A DNA stretch of 64,000 nt, taken from the NCBI RefSeq assembly GCF_003977615.1, contig NZ_RYZR01000005.1:124001-188000 (forward strand). The letters run 5' to 3'. A model generated the notes under the pieces. That model searched no databases. It saw only the letters and a list, made by a program, of their open reading frames with translations, and was not told the origin of the DNA. Of the stretch, positions 20,732 through 30,051 are shown in pieces; within the stretch, counting starts at the first letter, position 1, and each line of letters opens with the position of its first letter. Source of the stretch: Dyella dinghuensis. GTDB taxonomy: Bacteria; Pseudomonadota; Gammaproteobacteria; Xanthomonadales; Rhodanobacteraceae. Position numbers and translations under genes: made by a program.

Positions 20732-21523
20732 TTAACTACCTGTATCGGAATGCTGTTTGACCGCATCCAGGAGCTGCTCGGGGGTCAGGAAACCGCCGAT
20801 CACGGTGCCATCTTCGGCGTAAATCGTCGGGGTGCCCTTTTCGCCAACTCCCAGGCGCAGGCCCAGATCGAACTGGTCCTTCACCGGGTTCTTGCAGTTC
20901 GCCGGCTTGGGTTCGTGGCCCTCCTTGGCTGCCGTGAACGCGCTGTTGCGATCGGCAGCGCACCAGACCGAGACCATCTCGTTGTAGGTGTCGGTAGGCT
21001 TGCCGTCTTCGCCGGTCACACCGGTGCGCGGCCATGCCAGGTATTGGACGGCGATGCCTTCCTTGTTGATCGCCGCAATCTCTTCATGCAGCACGCGGCA
21101 ATACGGACAGGTCACATCCGTAAACACCGTCACCGTGTATTTCGGATGCGGTGGGGCGTACACAATGCGATCGGCCATTGGCACCTTCGCAAGTTCGGCC
21201 TTGCTGTAGGTCGCCCAGGCGTCGTCCCGGAGGCTGTTGCCTTTCTCGGCGTCGATCAGATCGCCATTGATGACGTATTTGCCATCGGCGCTGACATACA
21301 CCAGGTGCCCCGACGCGATGACTTGATAGAACCCAGGCATCGGCGCGGGCACTATCTGCTGAATCTCTGCAGAGGGAACAAGTCGCATGACGGCCATGCG
21401 CACGATGTTCTGAGGATTGTTCGGAGGTGCCGACATCCCCATCGTGGAATAGGCGTCAACGGCACCGCTCGACAGAGCGAGCAGACCCACGCAAAGCATC
21501 AAACGAAACTTCTTGGACATCAC
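20732..21523 (-). CDS. dsbC: Thiol:disulfide interchange protein DsbC
   Basis: Periplasmic disulfide isomerase. 263 residues (262 from the second ATG) with a signal peptide (LMLCVGLLALSSGAVDA). The N-terminal dimerisation domain (about 40-115, YQVIASGHLVYVSADGKYVINGDLIDA) precedes a thioredoxin-fold domain with the active site C139-P-Y-C142 in FTDVTCPYCRVLHEE; the cis-proline loop is GTPTI. A second Cys pair (WCAADR, ANCKNP) matches the structural disulfide of DsbC. It lies downstream of xerD in the same direction, an arrangement common in Xanthomonadales. Confidence 0.93.
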   Translation of the reverse strand: MMSKKFRLMLCVGLLALSSGAVDAYSTMGMSAPPNNPQNIVRMAVMRLVPSAEIQQIVPAPMPGFYQVIASGHLVYVSADGKYVINGDLIDAEKGNSLRDDAWATYSKAELAKVPMADRIVYAPPHPKYTVTVFTDVTCPYCRVLHEEIAAINKEGIAVQYLAWPRTGVTGEDGKPTDTYNEMVSVWCAADRNSAFTAAKEGHEPKPANCKNPVKDQFDLGLRLGVGEKGTPTIYAEDGTVIGGFLTPEQLLDAVKQHSDTGS

Positions 21524-21619
21524 AACCTCACGACATACCGGCTTCGCTCAGGGTGACGTGCCGGTTGAGCACCGAAGTATCGCACAACGCCCGTAAGAGA
21601 CTGTTCGCTCTGGCGGTTT

Positions 21620-22543
21620 TCAGCCACGAGGGTGATGCTGGGCATGCAGGCGTTTTAGGCCCTCTTTGGCGACGAGCGTGTAGATCTGCGTCGTGCTCAG
21701 GGCACTGTGGCCCAGCAGCATCTGCAGGGCACGCAGATCGGCGCCGTGATTGAGCAAATGTGTCGCGAAAGAATGCCGCAACACGTGCGGAGAGATACGT
21801 TTGGCATTGATACCCACCGCTGCCGCATGACGCTTCACCAGCGTCCAGAACATCTGCCGCGTCATCCCTTCGCCGCGATTGCTGAGAAACAGTGCGGGCG
21901 GTTGCCGACCTTTTGCCAGCGCAGGCCGCGCTTGCGCGAGATAGGTCTGAATGTGTTCCAGGGCAACTTCGCCCACGGGAACAAGACGATCCTTACCGCC
22001 TTTGCCGGTAATGCGTAAGACACCCTGGCGCGTATTCAACGCGGACAGCGGCATGTCGACCAATTCGGACACGCGTAGACCCGAGGCATACATCAACTCG
22101 AGCATGGCGCGGTCGCGCATGCCCAACATGGTCGATACATCCGGCGCGTTGAGCAGTCCTTCGATTTCGCGCTCCGCCAACGCCTTGGGCAAACTGCGCG
22201 GCATTTTCGGGCGTTCGATGAGTAGGGTCGGATCGTCGAACCCCGGTTCGTTGCGCGCCACGGACGCGTAGTAACGACGAAACGCCGACTGCCGCCGCGC
22301 CATGGAACGCACGGCGACCGGCTGCGAACCATGGAAGGCCGAGATATCTTCGCGCCGCGCCGTGTGCAGCCGGCGTCCGCGCGTGGCAAGCCAGCGTGCC
22401 AGGGTCTCGAGATCTTGCCGGTACGCCTCCAGCGTGCGTTCGGCCAGTCCGTCTTCCGACCACACCCGCTCGATGAAGGCAGCAATATCCTGCGCGTCCG
22501 CTTCGGCGATTGTCGTCTGCTCTTTACTCACATCACGTTTCAT
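21620..22543 (-). CDS. xerD: Site-specific tyrosine recombinase XerD
   Basis: 307 residues from the ATG MKRDVSKEQ; upstream in-frame ATGs exist up to 22603 but collide with the divergent RDD gene. N-terminal SAM-like arm (to about 115) and a catalytic domain with Arg in YASGLRVSELVDM (about 154), HVLRHSFATHLL (His-x-x-Arg, about 251), LGHSALSTTQIYT (His and nucleophile Tyr, about 287). With XerC it resolves chromosome dimers at dif. XerD rather than XerC is chosen from the dsbC neighbourhood and overall similarity. Confidence 0.9.
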   Translation of the reverse strand: MKRDVSKEQTTIAEADAQDIAAFIERVWSEDGLAERTLEAYRQDLETLARWLATRGRRLHTARREDISAFHGSQPVAVRSMARRQSAFRRYYASVARNEPGFDDPTLLIERPKMPRSLPKALAEREIEGLLNAPDVSTMLGMRDRAMLELMYASGLRVSELVDMPLSALNTRQGVLRITGKGGKDRLVPVGEVALEHIQTYLAQARPALAKGRQPPALFLSNRGEGMTRQMFWTLVKRHAAAVGINAKRISPHVLRHSFATHLLNHGADLRALQMLLGHSALSTTQIYTLVAKEGLKRLHAQHHPRG

Positions 22544-22587
22544 GCGCACGATGCTGGGCATTGCGCGCTCCCTATGCAAGCCATCCG

Positions 22588-23088
22588 ATGACCAACACCA
22601 CAACGACAGACCTTGCTTGCCCCCTTTGGCGACGATTGTTCGCTTTGCTCTACGACCTCGTTGCAGTGATCGCCATCGTGATGACGGTGGGACTGGTCTG
22701 TCAGCTGGCGACCGGCGGGCAGCTCATAACCGTCGACTCGCAGGTGCACATTGCATGGTGGTACCGGCCGCTTCAGGCCATCGTGGTGACGGCCTATTTC
22801 GTGTTCTCGTGGTTGCGCGGCGGTCAGACGCTGGGGATGCGGCCATGGCGTATTCGCGTGACGACGCGCGAAGGCGGAAGACTCTCGTTTTGGCAGGCCA
22901 TTCTCAGAGCGGTTGTGGCTGCTGTGCCGCTAATGGCGCTGTTGCTGGCACCTGCCCTGGGCCTGCCCACAGCGCTGTGGTGCGTGCTGGGCATGTGGAT
23001 CGTCTGGTTCGCCACGGGATTGGTGGATCCCCGCCGCCGCCCGGTTCACGACCTGGTAGCCGGCACCGAAATCCGCCGCATTGGCTGA
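22588..23088 (+). CDS. RDD family membrane protein
   Basis: 166 residues. The opening CPLWRRLFALLYDLVAVIAIVM is the RDD signature (R, then D in the first helix), and the later LVDPRRRPVHDLVAGTEI is the family's terminal motif. Three to four helices. Role unknown, though some RDD proteins have been linked to ion exchange. It is divergent from xerD with a 44-bp gap. The start was chosen at ATG 22588 because longer frames run into xerD's start. Confidence 0.88.
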   Translation: MTNTTTTDLACPLWRRLFALLYDLVAVIAIVMTVGLVCQLATGGQLITVDSQVHIAWWYRPLQAIVVTAYFVFSWLRGGQTLGMRPWRIRVTTREGGRLSFWQAILRAVVAAVPLMALLLAPALGLPTALWCVLGMWIVWFATGLVDPRRRPVHDLVAGTEIRRIG

Positions 23089-23226
23089 GCCTCCCGGAAT
23101 TTATTTCAATGAAACGACAGTCGCCTTGTAAGTCATTGATCCGTATTGGGTCAATTTCCTGTCGCATTGCAGCATTAAAATCCATTACCGGCTATCATCA
23201 AGCTTTAGATCGTGGGTAATTTCCTG

Positions 23227-24492
23227 ATGCTCTACCAGCTACATGAATGGCAACGCGCCTTCCTCGGCCCCCTGAGCCACTACGCCGAGGCAAGTGCCCG
23301 CATGCTCAGCGAACCGAGCAGCCCGCTGTCGCAGCTGCCGGGTGCGCAGCGCATGGCGGCCGGCTACGAGCTGATTCATCGTCTGGGCAAGGATTACGAG
23401 AAGCCCGAGTTCGGCATCCATAGCATCAACGCGCACGGCAACGAGATCGCCATTGTTGAACGCATCGCGATGGAAACGCCGTTCTGCCAGCTTCGCCGCT
23501 TCAAGCGTTTCAGCGACGATCCGGACACCATCGAGAAGATGAAGAACGAGCCGGTGGTGCTGGTGGTAGCACCGCTGTCCGGTCATCACTCGACGTTGTT
23601 GCGCGACACCGTGCGCGCGTTGCTGCTCGATCACAAGGTATACGTCACCGACTGGATCGATGCACGCATGGTTCCGGCATCGGCCGGTCCGTTCCACCTG
23701 GATGATTACGTCGCGACGATCGAGCAGTTCATTCGCTTTATCGGTGCCGAATCGCTGCATGTGATTTCAGTGTGCCAGCCGACGGTGCCGGTGCTTGCCG
23801 CGATTTCGCTGATGGCCGCACGCGGCGAAGCCACACCGCGCAGCATGACGATGATGGGCGGCCCGATCGATCCGCGCCGCAGCCCGACCAGCGTCAACAA
23901 CCTCGCGACCAAACAACCGTTGAGCTGGTTCAAAGGCAACGTGATTCACACGGTGCCGACGAACTATCCCGGTCATGGCCGCGAGGTCTATCCGGGCTTT
24001 CTGCAGCACGCGGGCTTCATCGCGATGAACCCAAATCGCCACCTCAACTCGCACTGGGATTTCTATCTCAACCTGTTGCGCGGCGACCTGGATGATGCGC
24101 AGTCGCATCGCAAGTTCTACGATGAATACAACGCCGTGCTCGACATGCCGGCGGAGTATTACCTCGACACCATCAGCACGGTGTTCCAGCAATTCCTGCT
24201 GCCGCGCGGTTTGTGGGACGTGAACGGCGAGCGCGTTGATCCGTCAGCCATCAAGCGCACTAGTTTGCTGACTATCGAAGGTGAACTGGACGACATTTCC
24301 GGCATCGGTCAAACCGAAGCGGCGCACGATCTGTGCACCGGCATTCCGTCGTCGCGCCGCGTGCATCGCGTGATTGAAGGCGCGGGACATTACGGTATTT
24401 TCAGCGGCCGCCGCTGGCGCGAAGTCGTTTATCCGCAGGTGCGTGACTTTATTCGTCGTTCGGAAGTGGCACTGGTTTCCAAGCGCGCCTGA
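23227..24492 (+). CDS. phaZ: Intracellular polyhydroxybutyrate depolymerase
   Basis: Degrades stored poly(3-hydroxybutyrate). 421 residues from ATG 23227 (MLYQLHEWQRAF). It has no signal peptide. The nucleophile is a cysteine, Cys183 in VISVCQPTVPVL, at the same number as in the Cupriavidus PhaZ1 family; the Asp and His partners fit ELDDISG and GAGHYGIFSG near the C-terminus. No phaC or phasin lies in the window. The 138-bp upstream gap contains an imperfect inverted repeat, ATTGATCC and GGGTCAAT (23135-23155), of uncertain meaning. Confidence 0.93.
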   Translation: MLYQLHEWQRAFLGPLSHYAEASARMLSEPSSPLSQLPGAQRMAAGYELIHRLGKDYEKPEFGIHSINAHGNEIAIVERIAMETPFCQLRRFKRFSDDPDTIEKMKNEPVVLVVAPLSGHHSTLLRDTVRALLLDHKVYVTDWIDARMVPASAGPFHLDDYVATIEQFIRFIGAESLHVISVCQPTVPVLAAISLMAARGEATPRSMTMMGGPIDPRRSPTSVNNLATKQPLSWFKGNVIHTVPTNYPGHGREVYPGFLQHAGFIAMNPNRHLNSHWDFYLNLLRGDLDDAQSHRKFYDEYNAVLDMPAEYYLDTISTVFQQFLLPRGLWDVNGERVDPSAIKRTSLLTIEGELDDISGIGQTEAAHDLCTGIPSSRRVHRVIEGAGHYGIFSGRRWREVVYPQVRDFIRRSEVALVSKRA

Positions 24493-24516
24493 TTATCGCG
24501 CTGTTCCACATTAGCT

Positions 24517-24650
24517 CCTTCTCCCCTTTGGGGAGAAGGTTGGGATGAGGGGCGCACTAGCGATAAGTGACATTGCTAGATGCAGCGCGCTCATCCGCGG
24601 TCTCACAAGATTGCCCCCTCACCCTGCCCTCTCCCCGAAGGGGAGAGGGT
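24517..24650. repeat. Paired palindromic extragenic repeat, family B
   Basis: Inverted units at 24517-24552 and 24615-24650 with CTCCCC/GGGGAG hairpins and GATGAGGGG-type tails facing inward, matching the pair at 5077-5208. It starts 24 bp after the phaZ stop and its last base touches the ltaE stop codon (24651-24653), so it fills the convergent gap completely. Confidence 0.85.
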
Positions 24651-25667
24651 TCAAGCGGCGAAGAATGTTTTGAACGCCTCGATGATGCGCGTAACGCCGT
24701 CGTCGTCGATATCCAGATGCGTGACCAGGCGCAGCGTCGGCAAGTAGCCAATGCTGATGCGCACCGATGCCGCACGCAGATGGTTGTCGAGTTCGCGCAG
24801 ACGATCGGCAGGCACGTCGACGAACACCATGTTCGTGTGCAGCCCTAACACATTGACGTTTGGAATGTTCTTCAGACCGTCGGCCAGTCGTGCTGCCCGT
24901 GCGTGATCGTCAGCCAATCGTGTCACGTGATGATCGAGCGCATATGTGCATGCAGCAGCAAGCATGCCCGCCTGACGCCAGCCGCCACCGGTGACCTTAC
25001 GCCAGCGTCGTGCCTTGTCGATCAGCGTGGCCGAACCCACCAGCACTGAGCCAACGGGTGCGCCCAAGCCTTTGGACAGGCACACCGAAACGCTATCGAA
25101 ATGCCTTGCGATCTCGCGCGCTTGCACGCCACTCGCGACGGCGGCGTTGTAGAGCCGTGCGCCATCCAGATGAAGCGCCAGTCCACGTTCGCGCGCAAAG
25201 TCGTGCGCGGCACGCAGGTAATCGGCGGGAAGCACGCGTCCATGCCAGGTGTTTTCCAGGGCAAGCAGACGTGTGCGTGCGAAGTGCGGATCGATCGGCT
25301 TGATCGCCGCAGCGACTTTATCCAACGGCAATGTGCCGTTCGCGTCCTGCACGATGGGCTGCGGCTGAATCGAACCGAGCACCGCTGCCCCACCGCCTTC
25401 GAATTTGTAGGTGTGCGCATCATTGCCGACGATGTATTCATCGCCACGCTCGCAATGCGACATCAACGCAAGCAGATTCGATTGCGTGCCCGATGGCACG
25501 AACAGACCTGCCTCGAAGCCCAAATCGCTAGCCAACCGTTGCTGCAGCGTGTTGACGGTCGGATCCTCGCCGTAAACGTCGTCGCCCACTTCGGCGTCCA
25601 GCATCGCGGCACGCATGGCTTTTGTCGGGCGTGTGACCGTATCGCTGCGCAGATCGACCCAACTCAT
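24651..25667 (-). CDS. ltaE: Low-specificity L-threonine aldolase
   Basis: PLP-dependent cleavage of (allo-)threonine to glycine and acetaldehyde. 338 residues. DLRSDTVTRPTKAMRAAM at the start, GDDVYGEDPTVNTLQ, FVPSGTQSNLLALM and the PLP lysine Lys199 in VSVCLSKGLGAPVGSV are characteristic. Substrate-site residues include the His in NDAHTYKFEGGG. The stop codon abuts the family-B repeat. It is downstream of the PIN gene (60-bp gap) in the same direction as lptF-lptG. Confidence 0.94.
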   Translation of the reverse strand: MSWVDLRSDTVTRPTKAMRAAMLDAEVGDDVYGEDPTVNTLQQRLASDLGFEAGLFVPSGTQSNLLALMSHCERGDEYIVGNDAHTYKFEGGGAAVLGSIQPQPIVQDANGTLPLDKVAAAIKPIDPHFARTRLLALENTWHGRVLPADYLRAAHDFARERGLALHLDGARLYNAAVASGVQAREIARHFDSVSVCLSKGLGAPVGSVLVGSATLIDKARRWRKVTGGGWRQAGMLAAACTYALDHHVTRLADDHARAARLADGLKNIPNVNVLGLHTNMVFVDVPADRLRELDNHLRAASVRISIGYLPTLRLVTHLDIDDDGVTRIIEAFKTFFAA

Positions 25668-25727
25668 GGCGAACCTCGTGAATTCAGTGAATCTGTGACT
25701 TTGCCGCGCGCCGCGGGAATCGGCAAG

Positions 25728-26183
25728 TCAGCGCGGGCCGTTTATCGCCTCTTGCCATAAAGCAGGCGGCAGGATCAGAAACAAACTTTCGCGTTTGGTG
25801 CGGCGCGCGAGCCGCAGCAACGCCTCGTCACGCGTCAGCAGTGCCACGGCGTGGCTTTGATAGGCAAGCTCCAGAAATTTTTGATCGTCGCGATCGCGGC
25901 AGCGCGGGAGTGCGATGTCGGGTGCAGGCGCGTCCGGTGGTTGCCTGTGAACCCACCGATCAAAAGCCTCTACCGCAAGCGCGCGTTGTTCGTCGGTAAG
26001 CGCGAGTCGCCGATAGGTCAGCACGGCAAGCCATTCCGCGTAACAATCTTCGCGCGTGACAAGTTCGATCTCGCGCGCACGGACGGCTTGCAGCAGCGAT
26101 GCACATTGCGGATCGCCAAACACGAACACATCCAGACAAACATTCGTGTCCAGAACGTAACGCGGTGTGGCTGGCGACGTCAT
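25728..26183 (-). CDS. PIN-domain putative toxin nuclease (COG1569 type), no partner visible
   Basis: 151 residues. The PIN acidic residues are present: Asp in RYVLDTNVCLD (about 11), Glu in REDCYAEW, Asp in CRDRDDQKFLELA and Asp in LLTRDEALLRLA, a complete Mg-dependent ribonuclease set. Such proteins are usually VapC-like toxins. The gap to lptG upstream is only 10 bp and 60 bp lies downstream, so there is no antitoxin gene on either side. Either the antitoxin is elsewhere, or this is a solitary PIN protein with another RNA target. Confidence 0.82.
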   Translation of the reverse strand: MTSPATPRYVLDTNVCLDVFVFGDPQCASLLQAVRAREIELVTREDCYAEWLAVLTYRRLALTDEQRALAVEAFDRWVHRQPPDAPAPDIALPRCRDRDDQKFLELAYQSHAVALLTRDEALLRLARRTKRESLFLILPPALWQEAINGPR

Positions 26184-26193
26184 GTCGCCACGC

Positions 26194-27300
26194 TCAAGCG
26201 TTTTTGCGGAAATAGAACCAGGCCACGGCGATCAGTATTAACGCCGGCAGCACGTTCGCCACGACAGGTGGAATGCCGTACACCGTGCCGAAACTGACGA
26301 TGGCCTTCTGCACGAAGTACCAACTGATGGCGAGGATCATGCCCATGAAGATGCGCTTGCCCAAACCACCCGAACGCAACGCACCGAATGCAAAGGGCAT
26401 CGCACACAGCACCAGCACCAGTACGTTCAGCGGATAAAGGATGCGACTCCACAGCGGTGTTTCGTACGGGCGTGTGTTTTCGCCATTCCTGTGCTTGTAG
26501 TCGATGATGTGTTCCAGATCGCGCATGGACAGGTATTGCGGCTGGATAAGCGACTGCTGCAACACTTCCGGATCGAGCTTGGAATCCCAACGCTCATTGG
26601 TCGCCGTTTGGCTGTGCACACCGGTGTCGTCGATCGTGCTGCTGCGCACGTTGTCGAGCACCCATTCCTTTCCGACCTGTTCGGCCGTGTTGGCCTGATC
26701 GAAGCGTGCCAGCTGCTGGCCGTCCGGCGTCAGCGTAAACACGCGCACGTCGATCAGCTGCACGTAAGGTCGGCCATTGATCGTACGCAACGTGCTGTTC
26801 TTCGCATTGATGATGCGGTCGCCGTCGCGCGCCCACAGACCACTGCTGGTCATGCCCAGGCTGCCGTTCGAGCGCAACCGCAATTCCAGCGCCTGTGCCT
26901 GCTGATCGCCCCATGGACCGATGGTTTCACCCATGACCACCACGCCGGCAACCAATAGGGCCACGACACCCACCGCCGACACCGCGATACGCAGACGCGA
27001 CATACCAGCCGCACGCAACGCGGTCAGCTCACCGGTCGAAGCCAAACCGCCCAAGCCAAGCAAACCGCCAATCAACGCGGCGAAGCTAAACATCTCGTAC
27101 ATACGGCGAGGAATCGTCACCACGACGTAGAAGATCGCGTTGCTCAGCGTGTAACCGTTACGACCGATGAAACCCAGCTGACGCACGAACTGGATCATCG
27201 CGTCCAGACCGATCAGCACCAGCCACACCAGCAGCATCGAACCGAATACGGTCACGCCGATGAGATAATCCACGCGCTTGAGGCGAAAGCTAGCAGACAT
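26194..27300 (-). CDS. lptG: LPS export ABC transporter permease LptG
   Basis: Inner-membrane half of the LptB2FG complex that pulls LPS out of the membrane. 368 residues with an N-terminal helix group (LIGVTVFGSMLLVWLVLIGLDAM), the TRRMYEMF-like segment PRRMYEMFSFAALIGGLLGLG, a periplasmic beta-jellyroll (about 130-270) and three C-terminal helices ending FYFRKNA. The start ATG shares its A with the lptF stop (TGATG), so the two are coupled. Confidence 0.95.
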   Translation of the reverse strand: MSASFRLKRVDYLIGVTVFGSMLLVWLVLIGLDAMIQFVRQLGFIGRNGYTLSNAIFYVVVTIPRRMYEMFSFAALIGGLLGLGGLASTGELTALRAAGMSRLRIAVSAVGVVALLVAGVVVMGETIGPWGDQQAQALELRLRSNGSLGMTSSGLWARDGDRIINAKNSTLRTINGRPYVQLIDVRVFTLTPDGQQLARFDQANTAEQVGKEWVLDNVRSSTIDDTGVHSQTATNERWDSKLDPEVLQQSLIQPQYLSMRDLEHIIDYKHRNGENTRPYETPLWSRILYPLNVLVLVLCAMPFAFGALRSGGLGKRIFMGMILAISWYFVQKAIVSFGTVYGIPPVVANVLPALILIAVAWFYFRKNA

Positions 27301-28406
27301 CAGGCGATCGCCTTTTTGCGCACCTTGCGCGCAGCGTATTGATTACGGAACGCCCAGGCTGCGAGCAGGAACAGCGCAAAGCTCAGCATCCACATCGGGA
27401 ACGGATGATGCCAATGGCCTTTTGCCAGCTGACCGCGACACAACAACATGAGGTTGTTGTAAAGAAAGAAACCCAGCGCGGCGATCAGCATACGACCGTA
27501 GCGCGGTTCACGCGGCGTCTGTCGGGACAGCGGCAGGGCAAGCATCAATAGCGCGAGTGTCATCATCGGCACGATCGTGCGCCACGCGAACTCGGCACGC
27601 GCATCCGGGGTGTTGTTGTGCATCAGATCGATCATGTCCAGGTTGTGGATCGGATCTTCTGCATCGTCGGATTGGATCGACGACAACGCACTGTCGTTGC
27701 GCGTGTACTGCATGCGGCGCCAGTTGTCCCCGCCCAGCGGAATTTCATACTGCCAGCCGGTGAACAGCGCGATGTAACGGTTGCTGCCGTCGCTGTTGTA
27801 GAACAGATGGCCGTTCTTGCCGGTGGCCATTTTCATCGTGTACGTGCCGTCGCGGTTTTGACGCTCGGCAGCCAGGAAGGTGTTACCGAGCTTTTCGCCG
27901 TCGCGGCTCAGATAGTCCACCAGAATGATCCCGCCCTTGCCCGGGAGCTCCGTAAACCGGCCGGCGTCCAGACCCGCAGCGATCACCGAGCGGTTGGCTG
28001 CCGCGACGAGGTTGTCGGACGTGCGCGACGCCAGCGGGCCGCCCCACATCGAAATGGCCGCCACCATCGCGATCATCATCACCGCGACGATCGACATCGG
28101 CTTGAGCAAACCGCCCATGCCCATGCCGGACGATGCCAGCACGTGCATTTCGCTTTCGCGATACATACGGCCAAGGGATTGCAGTACGCCCAGGAATCCG
28201 GCCAGGGGAAGCATGGTCGACAAGCTGTCGATCATGCGCAGGCCAAGCACCTGGAACATGACGCTGGCGGGAAAGCTGCCTTTGGCCACCTGCTCCAGCA
28301 CCTGCGCAAACGATGTGCCGGCCATGATGACCAGCAGCACGATGACGGTGGCGCCAACAGTCTGGCCCAGCTCGCGCAGGAAGTATCGGTCTAGGATGCT
28401 CAGCAT
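27300..28406 (-). CDS. lptF: LPS export ABC transporter permease LptF
   Basis: Partner of LptG. 368 residues from ATG 28406 (MLSILDRYFLRELGQT). N-terminal helices, DSLSTMLPLAGFLGVLQSLGRMYRESEMHVLASSGM (the coupling-helix region of YjgP/YjgQ permeases), periplasmic jellyroll with NRDGTYTMKMATGKNG, C-terminal helices ending with a basic tail. It is divergent from pepA (94-bp gap), the usual gammaproteobacterial order. Confidence 0.94.
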   Translation of the reverse strand: MLSILDRYFLRELGQTVGATVIVLLVIMAGTSFAQVLEQVAKGSFPASVMFQVLGLRMIDSLSTMLPLAGFLGVLQSLGRMYRESEMHVLASSGMGMGGLLKPMSIVAVMMIAMVAAISMWGGPLASRTSDNLVAAANRSVIAAGLDAGRFTELPGKGGIILVDYLSRDGEKLGNTFLAAERQNRDGTYTMKMATGKNGHLFYNSDGSNRYIALFTGWQYEIPLGGDNWRRMQYTRNDSALSSIQSDDAEDPIHNLDMIDLMHNNTPDARAEFAWRTIVPMMTLALLMLALPLSRQTPREPRYGRMLIAALGFFLYNNLMLLCRGQLAKGHWHHPFPMWMLSFALFLLAAWAFRNQYAARKVRKKAIA

Positions 28407-28500
28407 GCGATAGAATCGTGGGTTCCATGCCCCGCCAGCCGGGCGAGGCAAACCCTAAGTCTAGCCGGTTCGACGCTCGTCGGCCTCCCGCAGGAAATTG

Positions 28501-29991
28501 ATGATGACGCTCCAATTCAGCCTTGACTCCGCCGCTCCCGAAACCGCCGACGTCCCCTGTGTGGTCGTAGGCGTCTACGAAAACGGTCTGCTGACCAGCG
28601 CCGCGGCACGCGTGGACAGCGCAGCGGGCGGTGCGATCAAGCGTCAGGTGGAAAGCGGAGACATCACGGGTAAGGCAGCATCCACGACCGTGCTGTTCGC
28701 CCCGGAGGGCATCAAGGCCAAGCGCGTGCTGGTGGTCGGCCTGGGCTCGCAGAAAAGTTTCGAAGCGGCGCGCTTCCAGAAAGTGAACATGGAGGCCGCT
28801 CGCGCTCTCAGCCGTCTGCCTATCGATAGCGCCCTGTCATTCCTTACCGAAGTGGACGTTCCCAGCCGCGATACGGCGTGGCGCGTGCGCACGGCGGCAC
28901 TCGCGGTCGACCATGCCACGTATCGCTACACCGCCACCCTCAAGCCGCGCGAGAAAAGCGGTCAGCCGGAGTTGTCCCATATCAGTTTCGCGGGAGCAGA
29001 CAACGCGCAGACCGGCCTCGACCAGGCACGCGCCATCGCCGAAGGCGTGCTCTTTGCGCGCGAACTGGCCAACCTGCCGCCCAATATCTGCAACCCGGCC
29101 TACATTGCGCAGAAAGCCGTCGAATTCGCTGACGGCGAAGCGCACGTCAGCTGCAAGGTTCTCGATCACGAAGAGATGGCCACGCTCGGCTTCGGTTCGC
29201 TGCTTGCCGTGGGCCGCGGTTCGGCCAACAAGCCCAAGCTGATCGTCCTGGAATACAAAGGCGGCGGCGAAGACGAAAACCCTTACGCCTTTGTCGGCAA
29301 GGGCATCACGTTCGACACCGGCGGCATCAGCCTGAAGCCGGGTCCGGGCATGGAAGAAATGAAGTTCGACATGGGCGGCGCAGCCGGCGTGCTCGGCGCT
29401 TTCATTTCCGCGGTAAAGATGGGATTGAAGATCAATCTCGTGTGCGTCGTTCCGGCGGTCGAAAACATGCCCGATGGCGATGCCTATCGTCCGAGCGACG
29501 TGCTCACCAGTCTTTCCGGCATCACCATCGAAGTGCTCAACACCGATGCGGAAGGCCGCTTGATTCTGTGCGATGCACTCACCTACACCGCACAAACCTT
29601 CAAGCCACACACGATCATCGACGCCGCCACGCTCACCGGTGCATGCGTGATTGCACTGGGCAAATACGCCAGCGGCTTGATGAGCAAGCACGACGACCTC
29701 GCCGATGAACTGCTGCGCGCTGGTGAAACCACGCTCGACCGCGCATGGCGCCTGCCGTTGTGGGACGACTATCACGTGCAGCTCGAATCGGGCTTTGCCG
29801 ATATCGCCAACATCGGCGGCAAGAATGCTGGTGCGATCACCGCGGGCTGCTTCCTGTCGCGCTTCACCGAAGGTCAGCGCTGGGCGCACTTGGACATCGC
29901 AGGCACTGCGTGGGACGAAGGCCGCAAGGGCCTCGCCACCGGCCGTCCGGTGCCGCTGCTGGCGCAGTGGTTGATCGATCGCGCCGGCTGA
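28501..29991 (+). CDS. pepA: Leucyl aminopeptidase (M17)
   Basis: 496 residues from the ATG 5 bp after AGGA (a second ATG is adjacent). Cytosolic two-metal exopeptidase; in E. coli it also acts as the architectural factor of Xer recombination at cer and as a carAB regulator. The catalytic domain has VGKGITFDTGGISLKPG (metal Lys/Asp), MKFDMGGAAGVLG and the signature NTDAEGRLILCDAL. It is divergent from lptF-lptG and followed by holC after 60 bp. Confidence 0.96.
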   Translation: MMTLQFSLDSAAPETADVPCVVVGVYENGLLTSAAARVDSAAGGAIKRQVESGDITGKAASTTVLFAPEGIKAKRVLVVGLGSQKSFEAARFQKVNMEAARALSRLPIDSALSFLTEVDVPSRDTAWRVRTAALAVDHATYRYTATLKPREKSGQPELSHISFAGADNAQTGLDQARAIAEGVLFARELANLPPNICNPAYIAQKAVEFADGEAHVSCKVLDHEEMATLGFGSLLAVGRGSANKPKLIVLEYKGGGEDENPYAFVGKGITFDTGGISLKPGPGMEEMKFDMGGAAGVLGAFISAVKMGLKINLVCVVPAVENMPDGDAYRPSDVLTSLSGITIEVLNTDAEGRLILCDALTYTAQTFKPHTIIDAATLTGACVIALGKYASGLMSKHDDLADELLRAGETTLDRAWRLPLWDDYHVQLESGFADIANIGGKNAGAITAGCFLSRFTEGQRWAHLDIAGTAWDEGRKGLATGRPVPLLAQWLIDRAG

Positions 29992-30051
29992 TGGATTGGC
30001 CCATCGTTTCGATGCATTCGGAATGATGGGCATCCGCTACGTCACGACGTC

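Noticed and set aside
18321-20735. 804-codon open frame antisense to purL
   Set aside because: Shadow of the high-GC purL gene: same codon positions mirrored, rich in R/H/A, no start site, no recognisable domain.
28837-30033. 398-codon open frame antisense to pepA
   Set aside because: PepA motifs fully account for the coding signal; the mirror frame lacks a ribosome site.
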